Source of the DNA: Ulota crispa
Taxonomy: Eukaryota > Streptophyta > Bryopsida > Orthotrichales > Orthotrichaceae
Direction: 5' to 3'
Length of the DNA stretch: 64,000 nucleotides
NCBI GenBank assembly: GCA_963920765.1
Contig: OY987250.1
Span: forward strand, 12,330,409 to 12,394,408
Under the pieces are notes generated by a model that ran no database searches, was not told the DNA's origin, and worked only from the letters and a program-made list of their open reading frames with translations. The translations under genes were made by a program, and so were the position numbers. This document shows positions 12,844 through 24,687 of the stretch, in pieces (within the stretch, counting starts at the first letter, position 1; each line of letters starts with the position of its first letter).

Positions 12844-12851
12844 TAGGGTTT
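12844..12851 (-). promoter_or_regulatory. Second telo-box upstream of BRX1
   Basis: AAACCCTA on the minus strand, about 460 bp from the BRX1 start. Same motif as at 12501-12508. At this distance it may be chance. Confidence 0.35.
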
Positions 12852-12859
12852 ATGTATGA

Positions 12860-13792
12860 TTTATTGCAAAAAAAAATTATATAGAACTTATTGATATTGT
12901 AGCAATAACAAATTGTGCTAACAAATTTTTAGTGTGGTTGAGCTAATAGTGTGGAGTAACCTAATGAGCCTATCTCTCTATAAATAAATAAAAATACATC
13001 CTTTTGAGCCGCTCATCTAATTGGCTAAGAGAGTGTTGTGGTGCAATTTTTAATGACTTGTTTGTCCCTTTAATGGAGGACCAACAAAGGAGAGGAGTAC
13101 ATGTGTAAAGTGATTTACACAAATACATGTTGCGTCTGTTGGTACAATGGGTACCTAAAATTTTTTGGTATAAAAGAATTTGGATTTGGCTTGAATCTTG
13201 CAACTCAAAGGCAATTCATACTATGTCTTAAATCTTACCAAATTCTCAAAATTGGTTGAGAGTCAAAAAATTAGTACTTTCAGGTAGTTCATATTGTATC
13301 CAACTTTTGGTCCTAGTTCTATGGTAAGTTAGATTTCAACTTTTGTGAGGTTTCAAAAAGGCAAAAGATACATCGTAAAAATGCTTGAGTATTTTGTGCA
13401 CTTTTTTTTTTGTTAATACTTGCTTCTCTATTTGGATTTATATTTGTACTAAACCAATTGTCAAAACAAAGTCTTGTTTTAAAAGCACCAAAATGTTCAT
13501 TTGAAAGGTGCTTATGTAGGTATTGTCTAAGTGAGTCAAGACTTGTTACATAATGGAAATTTCTCCTAGAAGTACTTTTTAAATATGCACACAAAAACAC
13601 TCTTTAAATATGCACATAGAAGCACTTTTTAATATACACATAGAAGCACTTTCTAATATACACATGGAAGCACTTAGGGCTTAAATGCATGTCTCCACCT
13701 CCAAAATAAACATTTTTTCTTCTCAAGGTATCCATTCACTCCTTACAATCTAATGTGAGTAAAAACATTATTTGCACCTTACATTGTATCAC
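12860..13792. other. AT-rich spacer
   Basis: No gene seen. A short tandem motif (TAGAAGCACTTTTTAAATATGCACA-like, about 25-30 bp, three to four imperfect copies) lies around 13565-13675; the rest looks unique. Confidence 0.5.
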
Positions 13793-14700
13793 CATATTTG
13801 TTAATTTGGGAAAAATCGTACATTTTGGGACTTTCAAATTTTGAGGTGAAATTTTGAAGAGGTCTCCTCAAACCTAGCATGCAATGCTATTTTTGTACAC
13901 GTGTCCTCACCTGAGAGGAGGTATTTGCGAGGGAAAAAATCTTAGTGGCTTAGACCGGATCTGTTACCTTTGAATCTAGTTTAACCCCAAAGTAACATTG
14001 CATTTCCGGGGCTTATGGGAATTTGCTCTACTTTGAACAAAAATCCAACATTTCAATAAGTTGTATGAGTTCTTTTTTAATTGTGACCCTACAAAATCAA
14101 ACTAGACATGTTAAAGATCACATTAGAAAAGAAAACACAACAATATCTCTTATGGCTTGAAAGATTATAATATTTGATCATGAGGGTGTTAAAACTATGA
14201 AAGTGATTTGAAGTCTTTCAATCTTCTTATCACATGTCAAATTTAGAAAGTTGGTCACCAAAAAAATATAAGGTCAAAGGTCCTAACATGCATAACCCCA
14301 ATCAGTTTATGGCTTCTCAAAATCTACTCTACAATTTTTTTAAATGAATTTCTAATGTGATTTTTTCTCAAAGATCTAGTGTATTTGAGACTCATTCCCA
14401 AAAGCCCTTAACACTAAAAAAGCCAAGATTGCAATGGACACCCATGCACAAAATCTTGGATAAAAAAGTCACAATCAATCATTTGTAAAATCGGATTGTT
14501 GAAGCTAAAACTAAACTTCAAAAATATAATTTCAAAAATATAATTTACTAAAAATAATAATTTGATCAGGTTTAATTTAACCTCACAAATTGATCGAGGA
14601 CAGTTTCTGTCCGTAATGACGCTTTGAGGTTAAGGTAACTTTTCGGGTTTAACGTGGAGTACAAAGTGGGACACCTGCTTTTCCCAAATTAACGAATATG
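13793..14700. mobile_element. MITE family A, copy 2, interrupted by a TTAA element
   Basis: The left arm 13793-13984 (CATATTTGTTAATTTGGGAAAA...) and right arm 14634-14700 (...CCCAAATTAACGAATATG) together match the uninterrupted copies at 27831-28053 and, in reverse, 40092-40346. The 649-bp difference is an inserted piggyBac-like element. The interior line GGGAAAAAATCTTAGTGGCT is shared almost perfectly with the 27.8 kb copy. Confidence 0.9.
13981..14633. mobile_element. TTAA-flanked, piggyBac-like MITE (E0)
   Basis: Begins TTAA-CCCCAAAG and ends CTTTGAGG-TTAA, so a short terminal inverted repeat is framed by duplicated TTAA. It sits inside a family A MITE at a position that reads TCTAGTTTAAGGTGAC in the intact copy, which carries one TTAA. 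The interior is shared, in reverse orientation, with 49704-50384. No transposase frame. Confidence 0.88.
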
Positions 14701-14977
14701 CTGTTCTGTGCAAATAGTTGGTATGTAGATTTGCACGCTCCTGTTGATATATTACATGTTGATGTTCCCTAGTGATGTCAATCACATTCCTGAATTTTAC
14801 GTTCTAAATTGTATTGATGCAAAGAATGTGGAACTTGATAAAAATGCAACATCTACAAAGAATGTAATCAGCAGTTTTTGACTTTCTACAAATAAAATAC
14901 AGTTTTATGCAAATATTGTGTTTTTTCATTATTCTAATATGCCTATGAAAAATGTGTCATATTTGTAAAAGAAGGGC

Positions 14978-15867
14978 TTAACCCTTTAAGGACCACGCGA
15001 CCATACTTTGGTCGCTGGGAGTCGTTTTTGGCATATAGATTGGAATCGCTCAAAAAATTGAAATTTGATCTTGAAGAACACTTGTGATCATAAGAATTTT
15101 GCATTCATCTAAAAAGTAACAATGAAATTGGGTATGTGAGTTGACAAATAATGGTGTTTATACAACATGGATTCAAAATACGTATCCATTTTTTGTCCAA
15201 GATGGATCAAAGCAACAACACAATACATCAATTATGCAAGAAGAATGTCAAATTTCAATTGCACAATCCTAAATTTTTTCAAATTGCTTAAGAAATACGC
15301 TTGTATTGTTTTCCTATATGACAATAGTATAATTGTAGTATTTGAAGATCTATTGAAATGGTGTTGTCATTTCAAGTTTAAATTTTGTCATCCTACATTT
15401 AAGGCCGATTTTTTATTGTTTTCACCAATTGGAATTTTCATAACATTTATTAATTTTTTTGTAGAACCGTTTTAGGGTAGCAAAGAAAGTGGGATTTTTG
15501 ACCCATTTTGACCACTTAGCTACACCTTGTAATTTCTATTTTTGTTTATTTTGAGTGAAACTAGTCTTTTTGGAAAGGCAGGAAACCCTACTTTCTAGAA
15601 ATGTAAGGCTCTTCTCAATCAAAGCTTGCATGAAGTGTTTACATTCAAAACCACACAAGCATGAAAAACTAAAGGTTTTTCACATATGGCCCACTCAATC
15701 ATTGTAGTATTTTACCTCCCATGATGGATGTTGAAATTTGGATACATGACAACAAACAAGGTGTTCTTCACATTTATACGGTTGGAATATTCAAATTGGG
15801 TCCATATTTGATTCAACTGCACATCTAGTGGATTTTATGAAAATGGGTGTGGTCCTTCGAGGGTTAA
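14978..15867. mobile_element. TTAA-flanked, piggyBac-like MITE (E1, 890 bp)
   Basis: Left end TTAACCCTTTAAGGACCACG, right end GTGGTCCTTCGAGGGTTAA. Just inside the left end is a hairpin (ACCATACTTTGGT). The interior is AT-rich, and its longest open frame (15167-15475) resembles nothing I know. Confidence 0.8.
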
Positions 15868-16670
15868 CTTCCCTCGATTTCAAAAGTTGAGACTTCATTA
15901 TTCAAAGAATATTTCATTTTGTTTTTTTTTCCCTTCATAAAAGAATACCATTGACTTTCAAAGCTGAAACGTCAAAAGAATAAACTAATCTCACAAGAAT
16001 CATGGGATTAGAGATTGAATTAGGTCCACTGTTTGTTCCATGTTATGCTAACCTTTCACCCTTTGCCATAGTAAAGGCTACTTGAATATGTTTTATTTTT
16101 GGTATTTTTCAAATTTGCATTTCTAATAGATGTAAATATACTAGCAAAAGTATTGTTGTTTTTAAAAACCCCTTTTTATTATTAATATGAACAAAATTTT
16201 CTAAAACCATTAAACCCTAGAATTGAAAAAAAAGGTGGGTTATCATTGCTATTTCTAATTTCAATTGAAAAGAAATCAGAATAAAAGTAATCAAACTATG
16301 AATCATAACTAGGATCTTGTATTAGGCACATTGAGGCAATCAAATTTGTTTTTCAATCCTTGAACATGGATAAATGGATAAGCTTATCCAATATGAGTCA
16401 TTTGAGATTGGACTAATTACGATTTTTATGCCTAAAGTATGTAAAGTGATATTTATTTCAGAATTTACTCAAGTGTTCTCAAATAATTGACATTGAACAA
16501 GCAAATATTCAATATGACAAGTGAATCAAACAAACAGTCGAACCATTTTGAGCCAAATATAACAACCATGATCGTATTTGATAATGCTTTGCAAAGTTGG
16601 AAGTTTCATGCGCAATACATGAATAATTGTAGGTATAGAATTGAATGTGCTTTATATGCTATTAAATTTA

Positions 16671-17088
16671 GGGAATTGCTAAAGCCACACCTAAAATTGT
16701 TAAAGTCACACCTCAAGATGTGTTTTGAGCATGAAATGTGAGAATTTAATGTTATTTTTTTTTGATTTGGATCAAAAGATTTGTTTCACCTCTATAATTC
16801 TAAGACTACATCCATGGTTATATCCAAAAAATTAGAGGTATGTGAATTTGAAATAAAAAATATAGGATGTTTGAATTACTTAAAGAAAAAGTGCATCAAA
16901 AATATAGCAATGGTGCAATAAAATTTCAACAAAAATTTATATTTGTTCTTCTTCCTTTCAATGAGGTGGTATGTTGTGATTAAATGAATGACGGACCACT
17001 TGAATAAAAATAATAGCATTGAATTCTCAAATTACATGCTCTTGAGAGTGTGGCATTAGAAGTTTTGGATGTGGCTTTAATAATTCCC
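16671..17088. mobile_element. MITE family D, copy 1 (418 bp)
   Basis: Ends GGGAATTGCTAAAGCCACAC and GTGGCTTTAATAATTCCC are inverted. Subterminal GAGCATGAAATGTGAGAATT and AATTCTCAAATTACATGCTC also pair. The flanks TAAATTTA (left) and TAAATTCA (right) suggest an 8-bp target duplication with one mismatch, as in hAT elements. A second copy is at 35382-35798. Confidence 0.8.
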
Positions 17089-17385
17089 TAAATTCATATT
17101 CTAACTCATTTACAAACATATTTGATTGATGATTTAAATATCAATTGAGTTTCAAATGGTATGACTATTATAATTCAACACATATTGATAAAAAATACAT
17201 GGCTATGGTCACAAATGGAATTTTTTGGATTGATAGTGATTGTGCTCATTTCAATAAATTTAATCAAGTTATAGTTGGTGTCCATTTCGATAAGTGTCAA
17301 TCTTTTTGAAAATCGGAACTCACATGTAATTATGTAACTAACACTGCTCGTATAAATAGTAACACTAATAATGTTTTTTGTAACA

Positions 17386-17507
17386 GGTATGTTCACACTT
17401 GGTGTTAGGAGAAGTATTAGCAGTATGAATGTAGTCTAAAAGTGCATCCAAATACATCTAATTTTTCTCCGCTAATATTCCTCCTAATATCAAGTGTGAA
17501 TGTATCC
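17386..17507. mobile_element. MITE family J, copy 2 (122 bp)
   Basis: GGTATGTTCACACTTGGTG at the left and CAAGTGTGAATGTATCC at the right; same length and interior as the copy at 587-708 in MED33 intron 1. Confidence 0.85.
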
Positions 17508-17840
17508 AAACAACTTTATATTAGGAATTGAAGCTACTAGTTTATAGACTTTACTACTCCCGATGTTGGCATTCATTGGTTAATTCTTTGAAAATAATGT
17601 TAGGCTATTTCATTAGGAGTCCAGGCCAAATTTTTGTGACACATTTTAGGATTTAAAAGATATGATTACCTCTAGAAACTAGGTTTAAAAAAAATGGAAG
17701 GTTAGTTTTTGACTTTGAGGCCTTATTGGATTTTACTAAAATATGATTATTTGAATAGAAAACATCATTTTGAGATAGTTAGCACTTAGCACCTTTGGAT
17801 GGAATTAAAACATCAACCATTTGATTTGGTATTGTTTTTA

Positions 17841-18149
17841 GGGAAAATTTCATGTCCAAACACCCTTGAGGTTTGCAATATTTACACAAATATTCTTGAA
17901 CCAAAATTTTCAGACTTTTATTTTGTTGTGCATGCCACTTCCCTTCTTCCTTTGCGGCTTGTGCGCAAGTTGCTATTTTTTGTTCATTACATTCCCTTCT
18001 TCAACATTGGTCACAAACTTATGAAGGAAATACAAGCACAACAAATAAATGCCTAAAAATCATGTTCCAAGAATATTTGTGTAATTTCTGAAAAAATAAA
18101 GATATCTATGTAAATATTGCAAACTTTGGAGGTATCCATGAAATTTCTC
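17841..18149. mobile_element. Foldback MITE family B, copy 1
   Basis: Long inverted arms: GGGAAAATTTCATG and TTTGCAATATTTACACAAAT at the left pair with TATTGCAAA and CATGAAATTTCTCC at the right. The flanks TTGTTTTTA and TTATTTTTA look like a 9-bp target duplication with one mismatch. Further copies lie at 19613-19923 and 42991-43302. Confidence 0.82.
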
Positions 18150-18199
18150 CTTATTTTTAACTTTTTATCCCATTTTTTTTTTTAAATTTTCAAGATCTG

Positions 18200-19060
18200 C
18201 ACTAATGGCCGCACCTTTTTGACGTCAAGTCCTTTACAGATAAGGAAATTAGCCCCGTTACATTCTTATTTTATTGGATGCTTGGGACCATTCCTGAGAT
18301 CATATGAGTTGAAATAAAATTTCGGTTGAAATAACCTCAAGTCTTCATACCCTGGACTTCTACTGTAAAACCCATGGTTGTCACATTGGGCTGCCCATGC
18401 GCCTGCCCGCCCATACGCTCAAAGTGTCCGATTGAGGACATGGTCTGTCCGATGAAGTCATAACTTGGATTCAAAGCCATATCACGTAATAAAAATGAAA
18501 AATGATAATTTGATTCTGCAAATCTCACCCAAAACAACCCTAGAATTGGATGGACAAGTCGTTTAGGCTGTGTTGGTCCTATGCAGTGATCCCAAATATA
18601 ATTTTCACTTTTAACTCAAGTGGCTAAAAACACTGCTAAAAAGCTAAAATTATCAAATATAACACTGGAAAGTTCACATGTTTTGTAGCTGTATAAAAAT
18701 GCTTGGTAGAGATCCTGCGAAATTTAGCCAGTTTAAAGATCACTCCAATGTGAGCAACCATGCTACCAGCCTCAACTTTTTGGTTTCCAAGCCTTTACAC
18801 ACAAGGGAGACAACTCCGATGTACTCTTCATATAATGAGTGCTTGGGAATGTTTTTGAAGTCGTTTGGACTGAAATTTTGATTGAAATGGCCTCAAGTTT
18901 CCATAACCTTGACACGTAGTGTAAAACATTCCAAAATGCCATATCCAATGTATTGAAAGACACAAGTTTCCAATGGGCCACTTATTGCCAGACAGAAAGA
19001 GTACTAGGCTTCAGCAAAGTTCCATGCTAATTTTCTTACTAGATAAGTGCCAGACCCAAC
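18200..19060. other. Spacer
   Basis: No gene seen. Two blocks about 550 bp apart (near 18300-18360 and 18840-18905) share an imperfect phrase (TTGGGA...GTCTTGATTGAAATGGCCTCAAGT-like), suggesting an old duplication or repeat. Confidence 0.4.
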
Positions 19061-19560
19061 GTCTAATTCAGAGCAGATTGAAGTTGAACTGAAGGGATCA
19101 ATCTCAAAATCAATCTCCACTGTGTACGTTGACACCCATGCAAACAGGAGAGTGACCCTCCGGACAGATGTTGACCGCAGTCCGCAAATCCAGCGCTCGT
19201 GACGGCCATGAATCGAATGCAGCGAGCACGCTCCCCTCCGTCACCCCAAGCGTGCCCGCCACCCTGCACCCCGGTCCTGCTGCCTGCGACCTGCATGCCG
19301 CGCTCCACCCCTCGCGCTGTCTTCACCACCGGATTCTCTCACATAAGCTTACCCCCACCGCGAACTAACTAGTATCCGTAGTACCTCAACCTGCCATTCC
19401 CTGAATGGTCAACCCCAGAAGCGATTCATAGCGGCACAATTCTTACAGTCAAGTGCTCATCCAGAGCTCTCACTGCAAACTAGATCAGCTTCACTTCTAC
19501 CTCACCAGAACTGGCGTCTGAAGAATTACACATTAAGTTTGTGAACCGCCCCCAATCTCG
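19050..19560. other. GC-richer unassigned stretch
   Basis: About 500 bp of clearly higher GC than its surroundings, with an 88-codon frame on the minus strand (19063-19329) and a 66-codon frame on the plus strand (19168-19368). Neither resembles a known protein. It could be a gene fragment, an unrecognised small gene or the edge of the FRO upstream region. Confidence 0.3.
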
Positions 19561-19612
19561 CATCTTCAACGTGAAGCGTAATATGCCATGCGATATACGA
19601 CACGTGCTAATA

Positions 19613-19923
19613 GGGTAAATTTCATGGATATCCTGAAGCTTGCAATATTTGCGTAGATACCCTGGCTTGCGCTTTCAGAAATTTCATTAAATACTCTTGG
19701 ACCATAATTTTTAGGCATTTATTTGTTGTGCTCGTTCTTCCTTCATGACCAAGACGGGGACGTAAATGAAACAAAAAGAAGTAACATGCACACAAAGAAA
19801 GGAAGAAGGGATGTGACATGCTCAACAAAACATTTTGGTCCAAGAGTATTTGTGCAATTTCTGAAAAAGCAGGGGTATCTATGTAAATATTGCAAACTTT
19901 AGGGGTATCCATGAAGTTTTCCC
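19613..19923. mobile_element. Foldback MITE family B, copy 2
   Basis: Arms GGGTAAATTTCATGGATATC and GGGGTATCCATGAAGTTTTC fold onto each other. The loop holds TTTAGGCATTTATTTGTTGT and related blocks shared with the other two copies. It lies about 600 bp upstream of the inferred FRO leader. Confidence 0.83.
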
Positions 19924-20025
19924 TTAGTTAATAATATGGCAGGGTTTTCACGAGATCAAATTACCAGTTTTTGTTAACTTCCTAACCTTTGTTTTATGTG
20001 TTTGTCGCTTTGACAAGAATCTTGT

Positions 20026-20033
20026 TGACGTCA
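20026..20033. promoter_or_regulatory. TGACGTCA palindrome upstream of FRO
   Basis: Perfect bZIP-type (CRE/TGA) palindrome about 190 bp upstream of the TATA motif. Next to it are two imperfect repeats containing CGGACAAAAT (near 20056 and 20083). Binding is inferred from the motif only. Confidence 0.4.
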
Positions 20034-20217
20034 GCCGGACAAAATCGCTTTGCGTCATCCGGGAATTTCAGTTCGAAGCGAGACGGACAAAATTTAAAGC
20101 TTTGTGTAAAGTCAGCTGGGAGGGGGGGCTTGTGCCTGCGAGGCTCTCAGTGAATTGTTCCGCTGGATCAGGCATCTCCCTAGATTCCATTGCCCCCGCC
20201 ATCGCCGTACTTATCAA

Positions 20218-20224
20218 TATAAAA
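20218..20224 (+). promoter_or_regulatory. TATA box for FRO
   Basis: TATAAAA about 310 bp upstream of the FRO start codon, in a GC-richer segment. This would put transcription start near 20250 and leave a leader of roughly 280 bp. Confidence 0.5.
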
Positions 20225-20329
20225 CCCGGTTAGGGTGCAGCTTAGGAGAACCATTCGATCTTGTCAGCGACCGTGGACTGCTTCTTCTTGTCAATTCAGC
20301 CAGCTACCTCCTGATCCGAATATTATTCG

Positions 20330-20365
20330 ATGCTGGCCTGCTGGGACCGGTTTCAGTACGATTGA
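20330..20365 (+). promoter_or_regulatory. Upstream ORF in the inferred FRO leader
   Basis: ATG at 20330 opens an 11-codon frame (MLACWDRFQYD) closed by TGA at 20363-20365. A second, three-codon frame follows at 20408-20419. Both precede the main ATG at 20533 and could dampen translation if the leader is as inferred. Confidence 0.4.
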
Positions 20366-20532
20366 TTAATTACAGGTCTAATCCAACCACTGTACGTTTC
20401 TGGATCGATGTCGACGTGACGGAGGTTGACCTGAGGAAGTACAACTGCAACAACCATTGCCAGGGCTTGTGACGAGCTGATTGAAGGTGCATTGCAAGAG
20501 TGGTCAATCAATCAATTGCAGATTTTGCGACC

Positions 20533-23500
20533 ATGAACTCGCAAGCGGTGGCTGCTGGAACTGATGGCACTCGTACCAGGATTGGCATTCATGAGGTCAG
20601 AGCTGTGCCTGTGCGACGCTCCGTGGGGCTGCCTGTAAAGATTCTTAAAGTGATTCTGTTGCTTGCCGCATGGGCCGACTTTGTGTGGTGGATATCGCTG
20701 TTTTATCGAGTGCCAGCCGCCGAAGGCAAAGCTTTCAAGAAACTGGTGTCCACGGTTGTCACTATATCCAACTTCTGGGGCAGATACGGTAACTCACAAA
20801 CTATCTCGTTTACATCTTTTCTAGAACCTTTTGATATAATAAATAATCAGAAACCATAGCATATAAGCTACCCGATAAGCTAGTAATTAATCGAATTTGC
20901 CATATGCCATACAAGTTGCCCAAATCTCGGCAACACCAGCGTTCTACGTCCGCTTCAGCTAGTCGCCGTGGTTGCTTTTTTTTTGTCGTAAGGACAATCG
21001 TAGTCACGATTGTCCCAATTGCTTGTACTGAGTTCGAAATCTGAGACATCCACGTGTACAGAGCTTGAAATACTAAAACTACGGCGACAAGAAATTTTAT
21101 TCGGACAACAAACTAGAAAGCTGCTAAATCTTGAGACGTTGCCGTTTTGACGGTTGGGTTGATTGTAATGTTGGTTGTGCAGCTACAAACTACGTGTTGT
21201 ATGTTGTTCCAGTCATTGGCTTGGCTATCATAGCCTTGCTGTACTTGGAGCTCGAGGAAAGGTTTCCTGAGAGGTACTCCATTACGCTTGAAACTCTGCT
21301 TTTCAGCTGACTACTGAATGCATGCCATGGATTCTCTCAGCGAATCGTTGCATTTATAACGTTCGTTTTGGGATGTGTTTGACATTCTCATTAGAGGCCC
21401 ATAATGGAGGTGTTCATTAAAGTTTCAGTTTCTGATAGGGCAATGTTTTTCGCAATTGAATAAATAGAGAATCTGTAGTGAAGACTGCTTGTATAACTCA
21501 TTTCGGCAGTTGGGAATTTGCCAACTTGATTAAAATTGCTTAGTGTTGCCATGTCATTCCAGGCCTAGGGCTTCTGGAAAGCAGCCATATGTGGTGAACT
21601 TGTGGCGGTCTATATGGACGCAGCCTCTGCTGGTGAGGACGCCCTTGGGAGTCATAACACTCATCGACATTGCTATCTTCGTCATCGTTGGTGTATGCAC
21701 TCTCTGGATATGGCTCGAGTTGCAAGCGTATCAGTTCCACAACATTGAGCATGGCAAGCCCAAGAAGGGAGCCCCATCCAAGTACGAATTATGCACTTTG
21801 AATGCGCACTGTCACTCAGCCCCTTTGAAACTATACCCTAGTTGCTCCAGTTGCAAAACATGTAGAGTTATCCATTGAAATGTGCAAATAGCATTGACAA
21901 AGTCTCTCAGAACTATTTTCAGAACCCGGGATTTGTGGACCTAAATAGTTAGGACGTCGTAAATGATGCAGGACGATACAGAAATGGACGCAGGCATCAG
22001 CCATGGTGGGACGAGCATTGGGATTCTCGATAGCGTGCTTGTTCATTCCTGTGGCGAGAGGCTCTCCACTGCTGAGGTTGATCGATGCGCCTTTCGAACA
22101 GACGATCAAATACCACCGGTGGATCGGTAACCTCACGACTGCCCTCATCGTCGTCCATGGCGGAGCATACGCTGTGGCCGTCGGCATGCAACACAAGCTC
22201 CACTTGGTGCGTTTTCTGGAATGACAATTCCATACAATATTTGCTTAATCTATTACTGTATAATTCGGACGCTCTTCTCACGTGCACTGCTCTGATCATT
22301 GGCAGTTGAGGCAATGGAAATTCAATGGAACAACTAATCTGCCCGGTGTGATAGCAGCCGTGGCGGCGATCATCATGGCCATAACGGCGTTGCCTTTCGT
22401 TCGTACCCGGCACTTCAACTTCTTCTTCACCATGCACCACCTGTACATCGTCTTCTTAATATTCTACGTCTTCCATGTGGACTGGAACCACGTGGGTGTG
22501 TCCATGGGTCCCATTTTTCTCTTCTTAACCGACCGCTTCCTCAGAGTGTTCCAGTCGCGGAAACTGGTCACCGGCGTGTCTGCTCGCGTGCTCCCCAGCG
22601 GCCTCGTGGAGCTAAAGATTCCCAAGCAACCTGGTGATTGTGCAGCTAAATCTTCTTCTATAATTGCTGAACTAACAATGCAATATGCAAGTTGATAGAT
22701 TGTGTAAGAGGACTGAATTCTTGCCATTATTGCCATACTTGCAGGCTTCAAGTACAGCGCTCTCAGTTTCGTATACCTCAACATCCCTGGGATTTCACGG
22801 CTACAGTGGCATCCGTTCAGCACAGCGTCCAGCACGCTTCACGACTCCCATGAGGTGACTGTCTACGTGAAGCCCCTCGGCGACTGGACTCATCGCCTTC
22901 TCGACAACATCAACGCTCAGTCTGTCAAGGCAAGCGGCTGCCCGTTCGCCGTCACCAATGTCCATGCGGAAGGCCCATATGGACACGAATCAAACTACTT
23001 CCTCAGGTCCGCACCATAGCCACAAATATGTAGACCTAGCTTCCATTCCTTCGGCCTTTTTCCATCTAAGGATACATGCCAGAATCAGAATTTTTGGATT
23101 TGTACATTAGTTGAGTTCGGGCCGAAACTTGCTCGACTGAAACTGAAAGGCTGAATCGGCCGGGCTAGAATCCAGAGCTCGATAGAATGTCCTGAAGCTC
23201 TGTAATACGCCACTTTGACGAATTGACCATGCAAGCAAGTGATCATGTACTGATGAGTTTTTCGTTCAGGTACAAGAATCTGGTGCTGGTGGCGGGTGGA
23301 GCGGGAGTGACACCATTCCTGGCCATAATCAAAGACCTGCTGACTCGTTATGAACTACTCCAAGACGGGCTCCCCACGAATGTGCACCTCGTGTGGTGCG
23401 TCAGGAGAAGGTCGGAGCTGGAGACGCTGAAGACAATCAAACCCGCTCAGATCTACCCCGGCTACTCGTACAATGGAACCTCGAAAGCGGGCGGCTTGAA

Positions 23501-24687
23501 CCTCAGCATCCGAGCGTACGTGACCGGAGAAGCGTTGGGAGGAGAGATGCCGCCCACGGAGACGCCCATGGTGGACTATGGAGCGAAGCCATTCCCGCTG
23601 AGTCCCATGAAGGGAGAGAAACGCCGCAACGGAGTATCGACGGTGAACTCGCACCAGAATTTGTGGATGCTGGCCCTCATCGTGGCGTCGTCGATCGGGT
23701 TCGTGCTCATGCACGCCCTGCTGTACAACTACGTGTCGTCCCCCAAGCTACTCAAAAAGGGGGAGGAGTTCTCCACCGCCGAGGAATCGGTGTTGCATTT
23801 CGTGAGCTTGTTCGTGGGGATCGTAATCTGCGGAGGCTCCGTCATCTTACTCTGGATTGCTCGCACTCGTGCTGCCTGGAACGGACACAGCCATGCCGCC
23901 GGGGACGGACAGGCGGTAAAAATGGCGCGGGTGGCAGACCTCGAGGGAAACGTGGAGAGTGATTTATTGGACAACTGCGTTGTTGTCGAAGGCACCAGGC
24001 CGCAATTCCAAGGTTGGTGCTGCTTGACCTGGTTCTTGTTGTGCTTTATTACTCGTTGCCACTGATTTCACTACCTCCAAAACGTCACTGGCATGCTCCA
24101 AAGTGCCAAATTGGTGAGACGCCAAATTCGAACTTTGTATTGATCTGCACGAAGTCATGAGAACCAGGACGGGTATAGAGGCATGAGTGAATATAAATAA
24201 CGTTGTACTTGAACAAAGAAATCTGATCAATAATCACCCAATTTTGACATGACACGGTTCTACTTGGAAATGCTAACCTTTTAGAGCAGGGATTGTGATG
24301 AAGGTAAGATATGGTTTACTGCATCCTGAATGCCTAGATTTGAACTGTATATGGTGGATCAAAGGGGTTAAAATTGAGTATAAGGCCGGGTCATATGAAA
24401 TATATCTACGGAGGAAGAAATGACCAGGATAAGTTGCTGTCATTCCTGTCAAGCTTTGGACTTGGTGTTATGGTTTGCAAGGGGCTCACTAAAGTGTGAC
24501 TGTGCTGGTAAATGGAGCAGAGATCTTTAACGAAGCGTCAGGGCGTCACAAGGGAGAGGAAGTGGGAGTCCTGGTGTGTGGACCGAGCAGCCTTCAGCGA
24601 AGTGTGGCCGCTGCCTGCCGCGCTCGGAACTTCAAAAGCCTTCTGAAGACGCCGTTCCATTACCACTCTGTCAGCTTTGATCTTTGA
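20533..24687 (+). CDS. Ferric reduction oxidase (FRO family, NADPH oxidase-like flavocytochrome)
   Basis: Membrane flavocytochrome moving electrons from NADPH through FAD and two haems to reduce Fe(III), and often Cu(II), for uptake or organelle iron supply. Exons: 20533-20788, 21183-21273, 21563-21781, 21972-22206, 22306-22633, 22745-23006, 23270-24012, 24521-24687; 766 residues, within the family range. Haem-ligand histidines sit in YHRWIGNLTTALIVVHG (H237, H251) and in MHHLYIVFLIFYVFH (H311/H312, H324). The FAD motif is HPFS (399-402). The NADPH site is split among EGPYGHE (452-458), the glycine-rich AGGAGVTP (472-479) and LVCGP (729-733). The C-terminus FDL is the usual FRO ending. Extra membrane segments lie near the N-terminus and between about 560 and 640. 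The last acceptor (24519-24520) was chosen because phase and homology (QEIFNEASG) both fit; the preceding donor (GTTGGT) is weak. Which FRO paralogue it corresponds to cannot be told. Confidence 0.95.

Noticed and set aside
15167..15475. 102-codon frame inside element E1 as a transposase
   Set aside because: No acidic catalytic motif, no similarity to piggyBac or other transposases, and composition equal to the surrounding AT-rich DNA.
24293..24306. Possible 14-bp micro-exon in the last FRO intron
   Set aside because: It has AG and GT borders but leaves the reading phase wrong for the last exon; the acceptor at 24519-24520 restores both phase and homology without it.
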